A stretch of 55,853 nt of DNA, taken from an uncultured Bacteroidales bacterium (GTDB lineage: Bacteria; Bacteroidota; Bacteroidia; Bacteroidales; WCHB1-69). The first letter of the stretch is position 1, and every line of letters starts with the position of its first letter. Under the pieces are notes generated by a model that saw only the letters and a program-made list of their open reading frames with translations, ran no database searches and was not told the DNA's origin. The stretch spans positions 1-55,853 of the forward strand of contig ONCM01000025.1 of the NCBI GenBank assembly GCA_900316305.1, written 5' to 3'. Both the position numbers and the translations under genes were made by a program. This document shows positions 1-7,724 of the stretch, piece by piece.

Positions 1-1
1 C

Positions 2-181
2 TACACCTTCGACAACGTGGTGAAGACCACCTGTCTGCTCAGCGACATCGCCAACTTCGGCGCGATGAACGAGGTCTATGCGACCCGCTTCCCCTCCAAT
101 CCGCCTGCTCGCGCCGCCTTCGCCGTGCGCGACCTCCCCAAAGGCGTGATGGTAGAAATTGAAGTCATCGCTGTGAAATAA
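2..181 (+). CDS. RidA/YjgF family protein, C-terminal part (5' truncated by window)
   Basis: The first 59 codons visible are open from base 2 to a TAA at 179-181. The translation (VVKTTCLLSDIANFGAMNEV, then a FPSNPPARAAFAV segment and an ending EIEVIAVK) matches the C-terminal half of RidA/YjgF/YER057c enamine/imine deaminases, including the arginine of the PARAAFAV segment that binds the substrate carboxylate in this family. RidA proteins hydrolyse reactive 2-aminoacrylate and related enamines in the cytoplasm. The start lies outside the window. The identification is by motif recognition and is fairly secure. Confidence 0.85.
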   Translation, partial: YTFDNVVKTTCLLSDIANFGAMNEVYATRFPSNPPARAAFAVRDLPKGVMVEIEVIAVK

Positions 182-206
182 GACAATCTGTAGGGACGAA
201 AAAATG

Positions 207-234
207 GTAGAGACGCAAAATTTTGCGTCTCTAC
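207..234. repeat. 28-bp palindrome (GTAGAGACG family), core CAAAATTTTG
   Basis: This is a perfect 28-bp palindrome with arms GTAGAGACG and CGTCTCTAC around a self-complementary core. It lies between the RidA-like gene and the ABC-F gene. A degenerate half site (TGTAGGGACGA) is at 189-199. An in-frame ATG inside the palindrome (223) would add 7 repeat-derived residues to the ABC-F protein and is rejected as its start. Confidence 0.9.
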
Positions 235-243
235 GTTCTGTTT

Positions 244-2127
244 ATGAATTATTTAACCGTCGATAAGGTTTCCAAGTCCGTGGGCGAAAAGGAACTCTTC
301 CACCAGATCACCTTTGGTCTGGAGAAGGGACAGAAAAGTGCCCTCATCGCCCGCAACGGCACTGGAAAAAGTACACTCCTCAATATCATTGCTGGATTCG
401 ACACCCCCGACGAGGGACAGGTGATCATCCGCAATGATATTGTGGTTTCGTATTTGCCGCAACGGGACGACTTCAATGATGACAGCTCGGTGCTGGATAC
501 CCTTTTCGACACGCAGACTCCTGTGTTCGAGGCAATTAAGGAGTACGAGACCTGCCTTACGCTGATGGAGAGTGGTCATGAGGTGCCGCAGGAGCGCATG
601 GAGAAGGCTATCTCCGACCTCGACCGGCTGCAAGCGTGGGACTACGAATCGAAGGTCAAGGAGATCCTGTCGAAGTTCGGTATTAACGATGTGCTGAAGA
701 ATGTGGGCGAACTCTCTGGTGGTCAGCGGAAAAAGGCCGCCCTTGCCAAGACGCTCATCGCCGACACAGACCTGCTCATCCTCGACGAGCCGACCAACCA
801 CCTCGATATCGAGATGACCGAATGGTTGGAGAACTATCTCTCCTCTGCCAACATCACCCTGCTGATGGTCACCCACGACCGTTCCTTCCTCGACCGCGTA
901 TGCAACGACATTTTCGAGCTTTCCAACGGCAATCTGTACCATTATCGGGGCAAATACGACTACTTTTTGGAGAAGAAGGCTGAACGGTTGGCCAATGCCG
1001 CTGCCGAGCAGGAGAAATTGCGGCAGCTCTACCGTCGCGAGCTCGCGTGGGTGCATACCTCCCCGCAAGCCCGCACCTCCAAGGCCCGCGCCCGCATCAA
1101 CAATTTCGAAAAACTGCAGGAACAGGTAAGTGTGCGCAGCGAGGCCGCCCCCGAAGCGTTCAAAGTGCAAGCGGAACGTATTGGTCACAAAATTCTGGAA
1201 ATCAGTCATCTGGACTTCGCTTATCCGGATCAGACCATCGTCAAGGACTTTTCCTACATTTTCAAGAGAGGGGAGAAATGTGGTATTGTAGGCAAGAACG
1301 GCTCCGGAAAGAGCACCTTCCTGAAGATGATTATGGGCGAAGTGATTCCTGACGGCGGCAAGATCACTCCCGGACAGACTATCAAATTCGGCTATTTTTC
1401 GCAGAACGGTATGCTCTACGCGGGTAACAAAATCGTGTTAGAGCTGGTGAAGGAACATGCTGAGGTGATTCGGATGGAAAATGGCAACTATATGAGTGCT
1501 AGCAATTTCCTGAACCATTTCGGCTTTCCGTACAGTCTGCAATATACCTATTACGACGACCTCAGCGGCGGCGAGAAACGGAAACTTCACCTGCTCATTA
1601 CGCTGCTGAAAAACCCCAATTTTCTCATCCTTGACGAGCCTACCAACGACTTCGACATCGACACGCTGAACTTGTTGGAGGACTTCCTCGGCAACTTCGA
1701 AGGCTGTCTGCTCATCGTCTCCCACGACCGCTGGCTGATGAACAAGCTGGTGGATCATCTGTTTGTGTTTGAGGGCGATGGCGTTATTCGCGACTGCTGG
1801 GGCAACTACGAGGACTATCGGCAACAGCGCGAGAAAGAGTTGCGCATCCAGAAACGCATCGAAAAAGCGTCGCGCCCTGAGCCGGTGAAAACACAACGCA
1901 TACCTCAACCCAATAAGCTGACCTACAAGGAGAAACGGGAACTGGAAATGCTGGAGACTGACATCGCCAATATGGAAATCGAGAAGAAGATTCTCGAAGA
2001 GAAGATGTCAATTGGTAAAGGTTCTCCCGAAGATTTCGCCGAGTGGGGCAAGCGTTACAATGAACTCAACCAGCTGTTGGACGAAAAGACCGAACGCTGG
2101 ATGGAATTATCCGAAAAAGAATCGTAA
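244..2127 (+). CDS. ABC-F family ATPase, Uup-like
   Basis: This soluble protein of 627 aa has two tandem ABC ATPase domains and no membrane segments, the ABC-F layout. These proteins act on ribosomes or, for Uup, are linked to genome stability and translation. The first domain has a Walker A region ARNGTGKST near residue 38 (Ala replaces the usual first Gly), signature LSGGQ and Walker B ILDEPTNHLD. The second has GKNGSGKST, signature LSGGE and ILDEPTNDFD. The charged C-terminal tail (about residues 550-627, rich in E, K and L) is predicted coiled coil, as in Uup. The start at 244 is chosen because the upstream ATG at 223 sits in a palindromic repeat. rsmE follows after 2 bp, so the two are probably co-transcribed. 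The exact subfamily is inferred. Confidence 0.88.
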   Translation: MNYLTVDKVSKSVGEKELFHQITFGLEKGQKSALIARNGTGKSTLLNIIAGFDTPDEGQVIIRNDIVVSYLPQRDDFNDDSSVLDTLFDTQTPVFEAIKEYETCLTLMESGHEVPQERMEKAISDLDRLQAWDYESKVKEILSKFGINDVLKNVGELSGGQRKKAALAKTLIADTDLLILDEPTNHLDIEMTEWLENYLSSANITLLMVTHDRSFLDRVCNDIFELSNGNLYHYRGKYDYFLEKKAERLANAAAEQEKLRQLYRRELAWVHTSPQARTSKARARINNFEKLQEQVSVRSEAAPEAFKVQAERIGHKILEISHLDFAYPDQTIVKDFSYIFKRGEKCGIVGKNGSGKSTFLKMIMGEVIPDGGKITPGQTIKFGYFSQNGMLYAGNKIVLELVKEHAEVIRMENGNYMSASNFLNHFGFPYSLQYTYYDDLSGGEKRKLHLLITLLKNPNFLILDEPTNDFDIDTLNLLEDFLGNFEGCLLIVSHDRWLMNKLVDHLFVFEGDGVIRDCWGNYEDYRQQREKELRIQKRIEKASRPEPVKTQRIPQPNKLTYKEKRELEMLETDIANMEIEKKILEEKMSIGKGSPEDFAEWGKRYNELNQLLDEKTERWMELSEKES

Positions 2128-2129
2128 CC

Positions 2130-2825
2130 ATGCATTATTTCTACGCTCTCGACATATCGCAACCGTTTGTTACGTTAAGTAACGAAGAATCAGAACATTG
2201 CGTGCGTGTGATGCGCCACCGCGAAGGTGATGTCGTGCGCGTCACCGACGGTTGTGGGCATGTGGCGGAAGCTGTTATAGCGGAAGCGCATCCCAAAAAG
2301 TGCCTGTTAGAGATTCGCGAAACTGTCACCGACAATGTCCTCACCCACAACGGATTGCATCTCGCTATCGCACCCACCAAGAATGCTGACCGCATGGAGT
2401 GGCTGTTGGAGAAGGCCATCGAAATCGGCATCTGCTCGCTGACGTTCCTGCAGTGCGACCATTCCGAGCGCACGCACCTCAACCTCGACCGGTTTCAACG
2501 GTTGGCCATAGCGGCATTAAAGCAGTCACAAACGGCATGGCTGCCACAACTTAAAATGACAACTTTTCAAGATTTTATCAAACAAAACACAGATACACAA
2601 GCAGATAAGTTCATTGCTTGGTGCGACGAAAACAACCAAAAACAATTGGTGAATGCACCACGTAATTATCCCGAAATGATTCTGTTAATCGGGCCGGAAG
2701 GCGATTTCAGCGAGGCTGAGATTGCTATGGCACGAGAAGCCGGCTATACCGAAGTGAAGCTCGGCGCTCGCCGCTTACGCACGGAGACTGCCGGACTGTA
2801 CGGATGTTTGGTGGCCGGACTTTAG
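2130..2825 (+). CDS. rsmE: 16S rRNA (uracil(1498)-N(3))-methyltransferase RsmE
   Basis: The 231-aa protein matches the SPOUT methyltransferase RsmE, which makes m3U1498 in 16S rRNA using SAM. Visible landmarks are the N-terminal PUA-like part (CVRVMRHREGDVVRVTDG), the substrate segment APTKNADRMEWLLEKAIEIG, and the knotted SAM-binding end with LLIGPEGDFSEAEI and LGARRLRTETA. The length is usual for the family. It starts 2 bp after the ABC-F gene. Its stop overlaps the stop of the converging polA reading frame by 2 bp (2823-2824). Confidence 0.95.
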   Translation: MHYFYALDISQPFVTLSNEESEHCVRVMRHREGDVVRVTDGCGHVAEAVIAEAHPKKCLLEIRETVTDNVLTHNGLHLAIAPTKNADRMEWLLEKAIEIGICSLTFLQCDHSERTHLNLDRFQRLAIAALKQSQTAWLPQLKMTTFQDFIKQNTDTQADKFIAWCDENNQKQLVNAPRNYPEMILLIGPEGDFSEAEIAMAREAGYTEVKLGARRLRTETAGLYGCLVAGL

Positions 2826-3010
2826 TGCGCTTCCAACCAGTTACTTCCGCTGTTGATGTTCACATCTAACGGCACTGACAGCTGCATGGCGTTCGACATG
2901 CAGTCTCTGACGATTTCCGTGAGTGTTTCCAACTCGTCGGGACAAGTGTCGAAGATGAGCTCGTCGTGGACTTGCAGGATCATCTTGCTGCGCATATTCC
3001 GCTCGTTCAT
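2822..3010 (-). pseudogene. polA: DNA polymerase I, detached C-terminal fragment
   Basis: The 62-codon frame (MNERNMRSKMILQVHDELIF and on to NSGSNWLEAH) is the extreme C-terminus of polymerase I and contains motif C (QVHDE, with the catalytic Asp/Glu). It is in a different frame from the main polA frame, which stops at 3007. Reading this frame upstream gives R-I-Y-Q-A before MNER, the expected polA sequence, so the Met is probably internal and not a true start. See the main polA entry and the deletion finding. Confidence 0.8.
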
Positions 3011-5433
3011 AGCTTGATAGATGCGGCGGCGGCTCGTAAAACCCCGTTTTTGGCGTTGATGTCGCGGATATTGCGGCGACGACCCATGAGGGTTTCCACA
3101 TACTCGTGCTCCCGGGCAAAATCCAATGTGTCGTTCAGATAATCAGAGATTTTCGGGAAACTGCGGAAGTAGTCGGTGATGAGCTGTTTGGCCTCTGACT
3201 GCGGTATCTGCAGCCTATCGGCGAGACCGAAGGCAGAGATGCCGTACAAAATCCCGAAGTTGACGGTTTTGGCAGCACGGCGCATATCTGCAGTAACTTC
3301 CTCTTTTTCAACACCGTAGATGTGCGCAGCCATCGTCGCGTGGATGTCCTCGTTGTTGCGGAAGGTCTCGATCATGCGCTTGTCCTGGCAGACGTGGGCC
3401 ACGATGCGGAGCTCGATTTGGGAGTAGTCGGCTGCAAGCAGCACGTTGCCGTCGGAGGGCACGAATGCCTTGCGGATGTCGCGGCCGCGCTCGGTGCGCA
3501 CGGGGATGTTCTGCAGGTTCGGGTTGAGGGAGCTGAGCCGACCCGTAGCCGTAATCGTCTGGGTGAATGTCGAATGGATGCGCCCCGTTTTGGGGTTGAT
3601 GAGCTGCGGCAGCGCATCGATGTAGGTGGATTTCAGCTTCGACAGCTTGCGCCATTCCAAAATCAGCGGCACAATCGGGTGCTTGTAGGCCATCTTCTTG
3701 AGCACCTCTTCGCCAGTCTGGTACTGCTTGCTCTTGGTCAGACGGGCGTTCTTCACGAGGTTCATCTTCTCGAAGAGAATCTCCCCTAACTGCTTGGGCG
3801 AACCGATGTTGAAGGTCTCGCCAGCGTATTCGTAAATCTGCTGCTCGATGGCGGCAATCTCGGCGTTCATCGTTTCGGAGTTCTGCTGCAAAGTATCGAC
3901 ATCGACCTTCACACCAGTGTATTCCATGTCGGCCAGAACCGGTACAAGCGGCATTTCCATCTGCGTAAATAAATCCGACAATTTATTCTCTTTCAGTTCT
4001 TTATCCAACAAAGGATAGAGCTTTTGCAGTAGTAGGAGCTGTTCGTTTTCGGGTGCGGGCGACGGTTTGCTTGTCTCCATTAACTCGCAGTCGAAATAGC
4101 TGAGGGCGAGGTCGCTGAGCTGGTGCTTGCGCTCAGGCTGCAACAGGTAGTGGGCAATCTGCACGTCCCAGAAGGTGCATTTCGGCTCCACACGGAACGA
4201 TTTGAGGTATTTGTAAGTGTTCTTGCAGTCGTGCATCACCACCGTGCGCGGCTCCCCGAAAATCAGCTTTATAAACTCCTGATAGTGACGATGTTCGCTC
4301 TCCACCCAATGGTAGTAAGTTTTCGTTTCATCCGTGGCGAAGGCGAAACCGGCGATGCGTTCCTGTTGGAAAATCCATGTAAAGAAGATGGTGTCATTCT
4401 TTTTTATGGGAATATCTTTAACGGATTGTACCTCAATAGTTTGTGGAAGCACGAAGACGGTTTTTGGTGCTTCGACTTCCATCGGGGTATGTGACTCTGT
4501 TTCCTCAATAGGAGAGAAGAGGTCCGGGGCGGCTTGGGGTTGCGGTACCTGTAGGGACAAATCCGTGAAGATGCGTTTCGTGAGGGCCTTGAATTCCAGT
4601 TCGTCGAAGATGTCTTTAAGTTTCGCGGGGTTGGGACCGTTATAGGTCATCTGGTCGAAATCGTAATCCATCGGGATGTCTATCATGATGGTAGCCAGCT
4701 CTTTGGAGAGGAAGGCCTGCTCCTTGTACTGGTTCATCAGCGCACGCGTCTTCTCGTTGTCCTTGTCGAAATTGCGGGCGTACATTTCCTCGATGCTGCC
4801 GTAGTTGGCGAGCAGTTTCTGGGCACGCACCTGTCCGATGCCCGGCACGCCGGGGATGTTGTCGGAGGTGTCGCCCCAGAGACCGAGCATATCGATCAGC
4901 TGCTCCGGCCGTTCGATCTTGTACTTCTCGCAGATTTCCGCCACGCCGAGGATCTCCGCCGGCTGCCCGAACTTGCCGGGCTTGTACATACGGATGTGGT
5001 CGGAAACGAGCTGGCCATAGTCCTTGTCGGAGGTAAGCATCAGCACCTCAAAGCCTTCGATTTCAGCGTGTTTGGCCAACGAACCGACCAGGTCGTCCGC
5101 CTCATAGCCGTCGATGCCGACCATCTTGATCTGGAAGGCGTCGAGGATGCGCTTGATGTAAGGGATGGATGTTACGATGTCGTCGGGCGTGGCCTCGCGG
5201 TTCTCCTTGTAGTGTTCGTACTCGACGTGTCGGAAGGTGGGCGCGCCGGTGTCGAAGGCCACGGCCACGTGGGTGGGCTTCTCGTTCTTGAGCACCTCGT
5301 ACAGCGAGTTGGTGAAGCCGAGCATCGCGGAGGTGTTCAGCCCCTTGGTGGTGAATCGCGGACTCTTGATCATCGCGTAGTACGCTCTGAAAATCAAGCC
5401 CATAGCATCTATCAGGAGAATTTTTTTCGTCAT
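3007..5433 (-). CDS. polA: DNA polymerase I, frameshifted and lacking the Q-helix segment
   Basis: The 808-aa frame has a complete 5' nuclease (flap endonuclease) domain at about residues 1-290 (KILLIDAMGLIFRAYYAM, VAFDTGAPTFR, DGYEADDLVG, GDTSDNIPGVPGIG). A degenerate 3'-5' exonuclease-like domain follows, then the polymerase domain with motif A (LLAADYSQIELR) and motif B (RRAAKTVNFGILYG). It breaks right after GVLRAAA. The family-standard stretch ERNAINAPIQGTAADI plus the following helix is missing, and the frame ends at ASIKL-stop. Motif C is in the separate frame at 2822-3010. The first exonuclease motif (FDTET) is not visible, so proofreading is probably absent. A -7 box lies at 5459-5466. 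If real, the lesion would destroy polymerase activity but leave the 5' nuclease; assembly error is the main alternative. Confidence 0.85.
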   Translation of the reverse strand: MTKKILLIDAMGLIFRAYYAMIKSPRFTTKGLNTSAMLGFTNSLYEVLKNEKPTHVAVAFDTGAPTFRHVEYEHYKENREATPDDIVTSIPYIKRILDAFQIKMVGIDGYEADDLVGSLAKHAEIEGFEVLMLTSDKDYGQLVSDHIRMYKPGKFGQPAEILGVAEICEKYKIERPEQLIDMLGLWGDTSDNIPGVPGIGQVRAQKLLANYGSIEEMYARNFDKDNEKTRALMNQYKEQAFLSKELATIMIDIPMDYDFDQMTYNGPNPAKLKDIFDELEFKALTKRIFTDLSLQVPQPQAAPDLFSPIEETESHTPMEVEAPKTVFVLPQTIEVQSVKDIPIKKNDTIFFTWIFQQERIAGFAFATDETKTYYHWVESEHRHYQEFIKLIFGEPRTVVMHDCKNTYKYLKSFRVEPKCTFWDVQIAHYLLQPERKHQLSDLALSYFDCELMETSKPSPAPENEQLLLLQKLYPLLDKELKENKLSDLFTQMEMPLVPVLADMEYTGVKVDVDTLQQNSETMNAEIAAIEQQIYEYAGETFNIGSPKQLGEILFEKMNLVKNARLTKSKQYQTGEEVLKKMAYKHPIVPLILEWRKLSKLKSTYIDALPQLINPKTGRIHSTFTQTITATGRLSSLNPNLQNIPVRTERGRDIRKAFVPSDGNVLLAADYSQIELRIVAHVCQDKRMIETFRNNEDIHATMAAHIYGVEKEEVTADMRRAAKTVNFGILYGISAFGLADRLQIPQSEAKQLITDYFRSFPKISDYLNDTLDFAREHEYVETLMGRRRNIRDINAKNGVLRAAAASIKL

Positions 5434-5458
5434 TGCCTTTGATGTTTTTTAAGAAAGG

Positions 5459-5466
5459 CAAAAGTA
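5459..5466 (-). promoter_or_regulatory. polA promoter -7 box (TACTTTTG)
   Basis: On the minus strand TACTTTTG lies 26 bp upstream of the polA ATG and matches the Bacteroidetes -7 consensus TAnnTTTG. Confidence 0.6.
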
Positions 5467-5471
5467 CGAAA

Positions 5472-5562
5472 AAATGAGACGTGAGACGTAAGACTTGGGA
5501 CTTATGATTTGAGACGTAAGACTTGGGACTTGGGACTTGAGACTTGAGACTTAAGACTTTGG
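5472..5562. repeat. Low-complexity direct repeats (GAGACTT / GGGACTT units)
   Basis: The stretch consists of about a dozen imperfect 7-bp units of the form RRGACTT or GAGACGT, between the polA promoter and a small lipoprotein gene. It is open in some frames but does not look coding. Confidence 0.75.
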
Positions 5563-5588
5563 AGGGGAATGGGGTGGGCAATGGGGTC

Positions 5589-5879
5589 TCACTTTTCCTG
5601 GCACTCAAAGACATAATACATCTGAATACCGTATTTCGGTATATATTGCCCAATGGTATCCCTTGAGTTCCAGAAGGAACACTCCATGGCAGATTCCCTT
5701 TCGTATAGAACAGAATTATCATAGATAGGGTAAGGAACACTGTCATGCAATGCCGTGTCGATAATGTCAAAATAACTATTATCCATACAGTAGCATGTTC
5801 TGATTTTTCCGCATCCCGCCGCCATTATCGCGATAATTACCAAAATAACACAAATAATCTTTTTCATCATATCATTCAT
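5589..5879 (-). CDS. Small putative lipoprotein
   Basis: The protein is about 96 aa and starts MNDMMKKIICVILVIIAIMA, followed by a lipobox-like AAGC, so it is predicted to be a lipoprotein with a mature part of about 74 aa. That part is rich in Tyr, Asp and Cys (CYCMDNSYFDIID, FECQEK). I recognise no domain. The start at 5879 is chosen because the longer frame (from 5924) runs into a repeat-like GC-rich stretch. MKK at 5867 is also possible. The function is unknown. Confidence 0.6.
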   Translation of the reverse strand: MNDMMKKIICVILVIIAIMAAGCGKIRTCYCMDNSYFDIIDTALHDSVPYPIYDNSVLYERESAMECSFWNSRDTIGQYIPKYGIQMYYVFECQEK

Positions 5880-5899
5880 CGTTAATTCATCGTCATCCG

Positions 5900-5962
5900 A
5901 TCCCAGGGCTCCGCTTCGCTCCACCCTAGGCTGACATACGTCGGGCTTTCAGCCCTTTTTGA
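5900..5962. repeat. GC-rich hairpin-containing intergenic repeat
   Basis: The stretch holds CCCAGGGCT...CCACCCTAGG, then CTGACATACGTCG, then GGGCTTTCAGCCC followed by five T. The last hairpin could end plus-strand transcription. The composition is unlike neighbouring coding DNA and resembles short interspersed repeats of Bacteroidetes genomes, which is inference. A short ATTCTTAATTCTTAATTC direct repeat follows at 5966-5990. Confidence 0.4.
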
Positions 5963-5987
5963 TCATTCTTAATTCTTAATTCTTAAT

Positions 5988-7673
5988 TTAAAAAGCGTAT
6001 CCTATTCCCGCCGAGGCAAATCCCTTGATGCCGATGCCAAGCTCAAAGGAGCCGAAGAGGTGTTCGCCCCCGGCCCGAACTCCAAAAGCCGTGAGTTGGA
6101 AGGAAGGGGTTACCTTGCTGCTTTTTTCCCAACGGTAATCCCCAAAATTCCCCATATACAATTCCTTCCCCAAAAACAGGGTCGTTCCGGCAGCAACGGC
6201 CGAATAAAGGGTCACGTGCGGACGGTTAAAGTAGGAAAACCGCAGTTCAGGCATCAAGGTGAGGCAATTCATCCTCCGTTGAGTGTAAACGGCGTCTGTG
6301 TGAAACGGATAGTCCGTGTGGTCTTTGTAGTAGGCGTAATTCACCATGGCGCCGACCCAAAACCACTTGCTCAACCGATAATGGTAGTTGAACGAGAAAA
6401 CAGGGGTGGTGCGGAACGCAAAGCCCAGTCCGTCATCTGGATTAATTTCGTATCCTGCTTGACCGTAATCAAGGAGTTTATGCAAGTGCATCCTGATGAA
6501 GAGTCCAAAGGGATCACTGATTTCGAAACGAATTTCATGGCGGTGGTGCATCCCGTCGAAAGTGCTCCAGTGCGGTTGTGCCTGCATCCGCTTCCGATGT
6601 TTGTCAAAACTCTGGATATAAGCGATCTGGAAATAGAGGTGGTTGTTCCGTTGGCGTGTTTCGGTGGGCTCATCTTGGCCGGGAATTGAAATCCAACCAA
6701 TACTCTCGTTTGTCGTGGCAAAGTTCAGTCCGGCGGTGAAGCGCAAGTAATCGTTGTTGTGTAACCGATAGTAGATTCCCGCATCGAGCATGATGTCCGC
6801 GTATGGGATATTCCTTTCGTAAATACCCTCTGTACGTGCACCTGTTTCTGTATCCGTTCCGTAACCCCAATACCCATTGTTTCTGTCGAATCCTTCCAGA
6901 AAAGTCCGCGCGGGCACGCGAAGGCGGACGCCAGCATTAGCCGTAAACAGCACTTTTTCGCTCACCGGATAGTGGAATTCGAATTTCACAGGCGCGGAAA
7001 AACGTAAGAAACGAGATGCTGTAGTTCCGAAGTTTAGTGCCGCCGAAATCCCGAAAAAGTCGTCGAAATGGTAGGAACACTCCACCCCGACATGAAAGCC
7101 GGAATGCGGGATTCCCCATGCTTGCCAATCCGCGCCGAAGTCCCTTTTCATGGCAGGTTCTATCAAGTCATACTGGATAGTGTAGCCGAGGTGGAAACCG
7201 TTTATAGGATTGTCGAAAAGGTGGGTTTTATGCTTTTTGGGGGAATCATGCGGTTTGCCTGCCGCGGTGCTGTCCGTTTGCGCCGGCGACATCGCGTTGA
7301 GTCCTAAGATGATCAGTCCGGCCAATCCGTATTTCTTGATGCTGTCCATACTTGAAAAAGTTTGCTGTTCATCCTGTAGGACGCGGTTTTCCCAAAAAGT
7401 TACGGTCTGTTGCAGCAGCTTTTCCTTCAATGAGTCCGTAAGCGATAGATTGTCAACATATTCCGAACTGTAAAAGAGTCGCTCGAACTCTTCGCTGCGG
7501 AGGTAGTCGGCGATGTTCAGGGTGTCGTGAACGCGCACAGTGTCATACACGGTGACGGTGTCGTAGGTCACGGTCTCGCGCTCCACATACACGGTGTCGC
7601 GGTGCTGGGCGGCGAGAGGACAGGTGATGGACAGGATGGAAAAGAAAAAAAGAAATATATTTCTAATGTTCAT
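5988..7673 (-). CDS. Outer-membrane beta-barrel protein with periplasmic N-terminal region
   Basis: The 561-aa protein has a signal peptide (FLFFFSILSITCPLAAQ). A valine/threonine-rich repeat region follows (DTVYVERETVTYDTVTVYDT), then an alpha-helical stretch with a hydrophobic segment (GLAGLIILGLNA). The C-terminal two thirds alternate aromatic residues as in outer-membrane barrels (GFHVGVECSYHFDDFFGISA, FEFHYPVSEKVLFTANAGVR) and end in an aromatic residue (GIGYAF). It resembles the 35991-36785 protein in its barrel, with shared GF-H, YHF-YYG-S and F-FHYP patterns. It lies 51 bp downstream of the membrane-tethered sigma factor gene and is probably in the same operon. The sigma factor tail carries a similar TVxVxDTI stretch. 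The function is unknown; porin-like or adhesin roles are possible. Confidence 0.75.
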   Translation of the reverse strand: MNIRNIFLFFFSILSITCPLAAQHRDTVYVERETVTYDTVTVYDTVRVHDTLNIADYLRSEEFERLFYSSEYVDNLSLTDSLKEKLLQQTVTFWENRVLQDEQQTFSSMDSIKKYGLAGLIILGLNAMSPAQTDSTAAGKPHDSPKKHKTHLFDNPINGFHLGYTIQYDLIEPAMKRDFGADWQAWGIPHSGFHVGVECSYHFDDFFGISAALNFGTTASRFLRFSAPVKFEFHYPVSEKVLFTANAGVRLRVPARTFLEGFDRNNGYWGYGTDTETGARTEGIYERNIPYADIMLDAGIYYRLHNNDYLRFTAGLNFATTNESIGWISIPGQDEPTETRQRNNHLYFQIAYIQSFDKHRKRMQAQPHWSTFDGMHHRHEIRFEISDPFGLFIRMHLHKLLDYGQAGYEINPDDGLGFAFRTTPVFSFNYHYRLSKWFWVGAMVNYAYYKDHTDYPFHTDAVYTQRRMNCLTLMPELRFSYFNRPHVTLYSAVAAGTTLFLGKELYMGNFGDYRWEKSSKVTPSFQLTAFGVRAGGEHLFGSFELGIGIKGFASAGIGYAF

Positions 7674-7724
7674 AATTCACTCAAATATCGAAATCCTAAT
7701 TCAGTTCGAAACCTAAATAATTCT

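Noticed and set aside
223-244. Upstream ATG for the ABC-F protein
   Set aside because: It lies inside a 28-bp palindromic repeat and would add residues not expected in the family; ATG 244 gives the usual N-terminus.
3005-3045. Programmed frameshift in polA
   Set aside because: A frameshift alone cannot restore the missing ERNAINAPIQGTAAD segment; a deletion is needed to explain the data.
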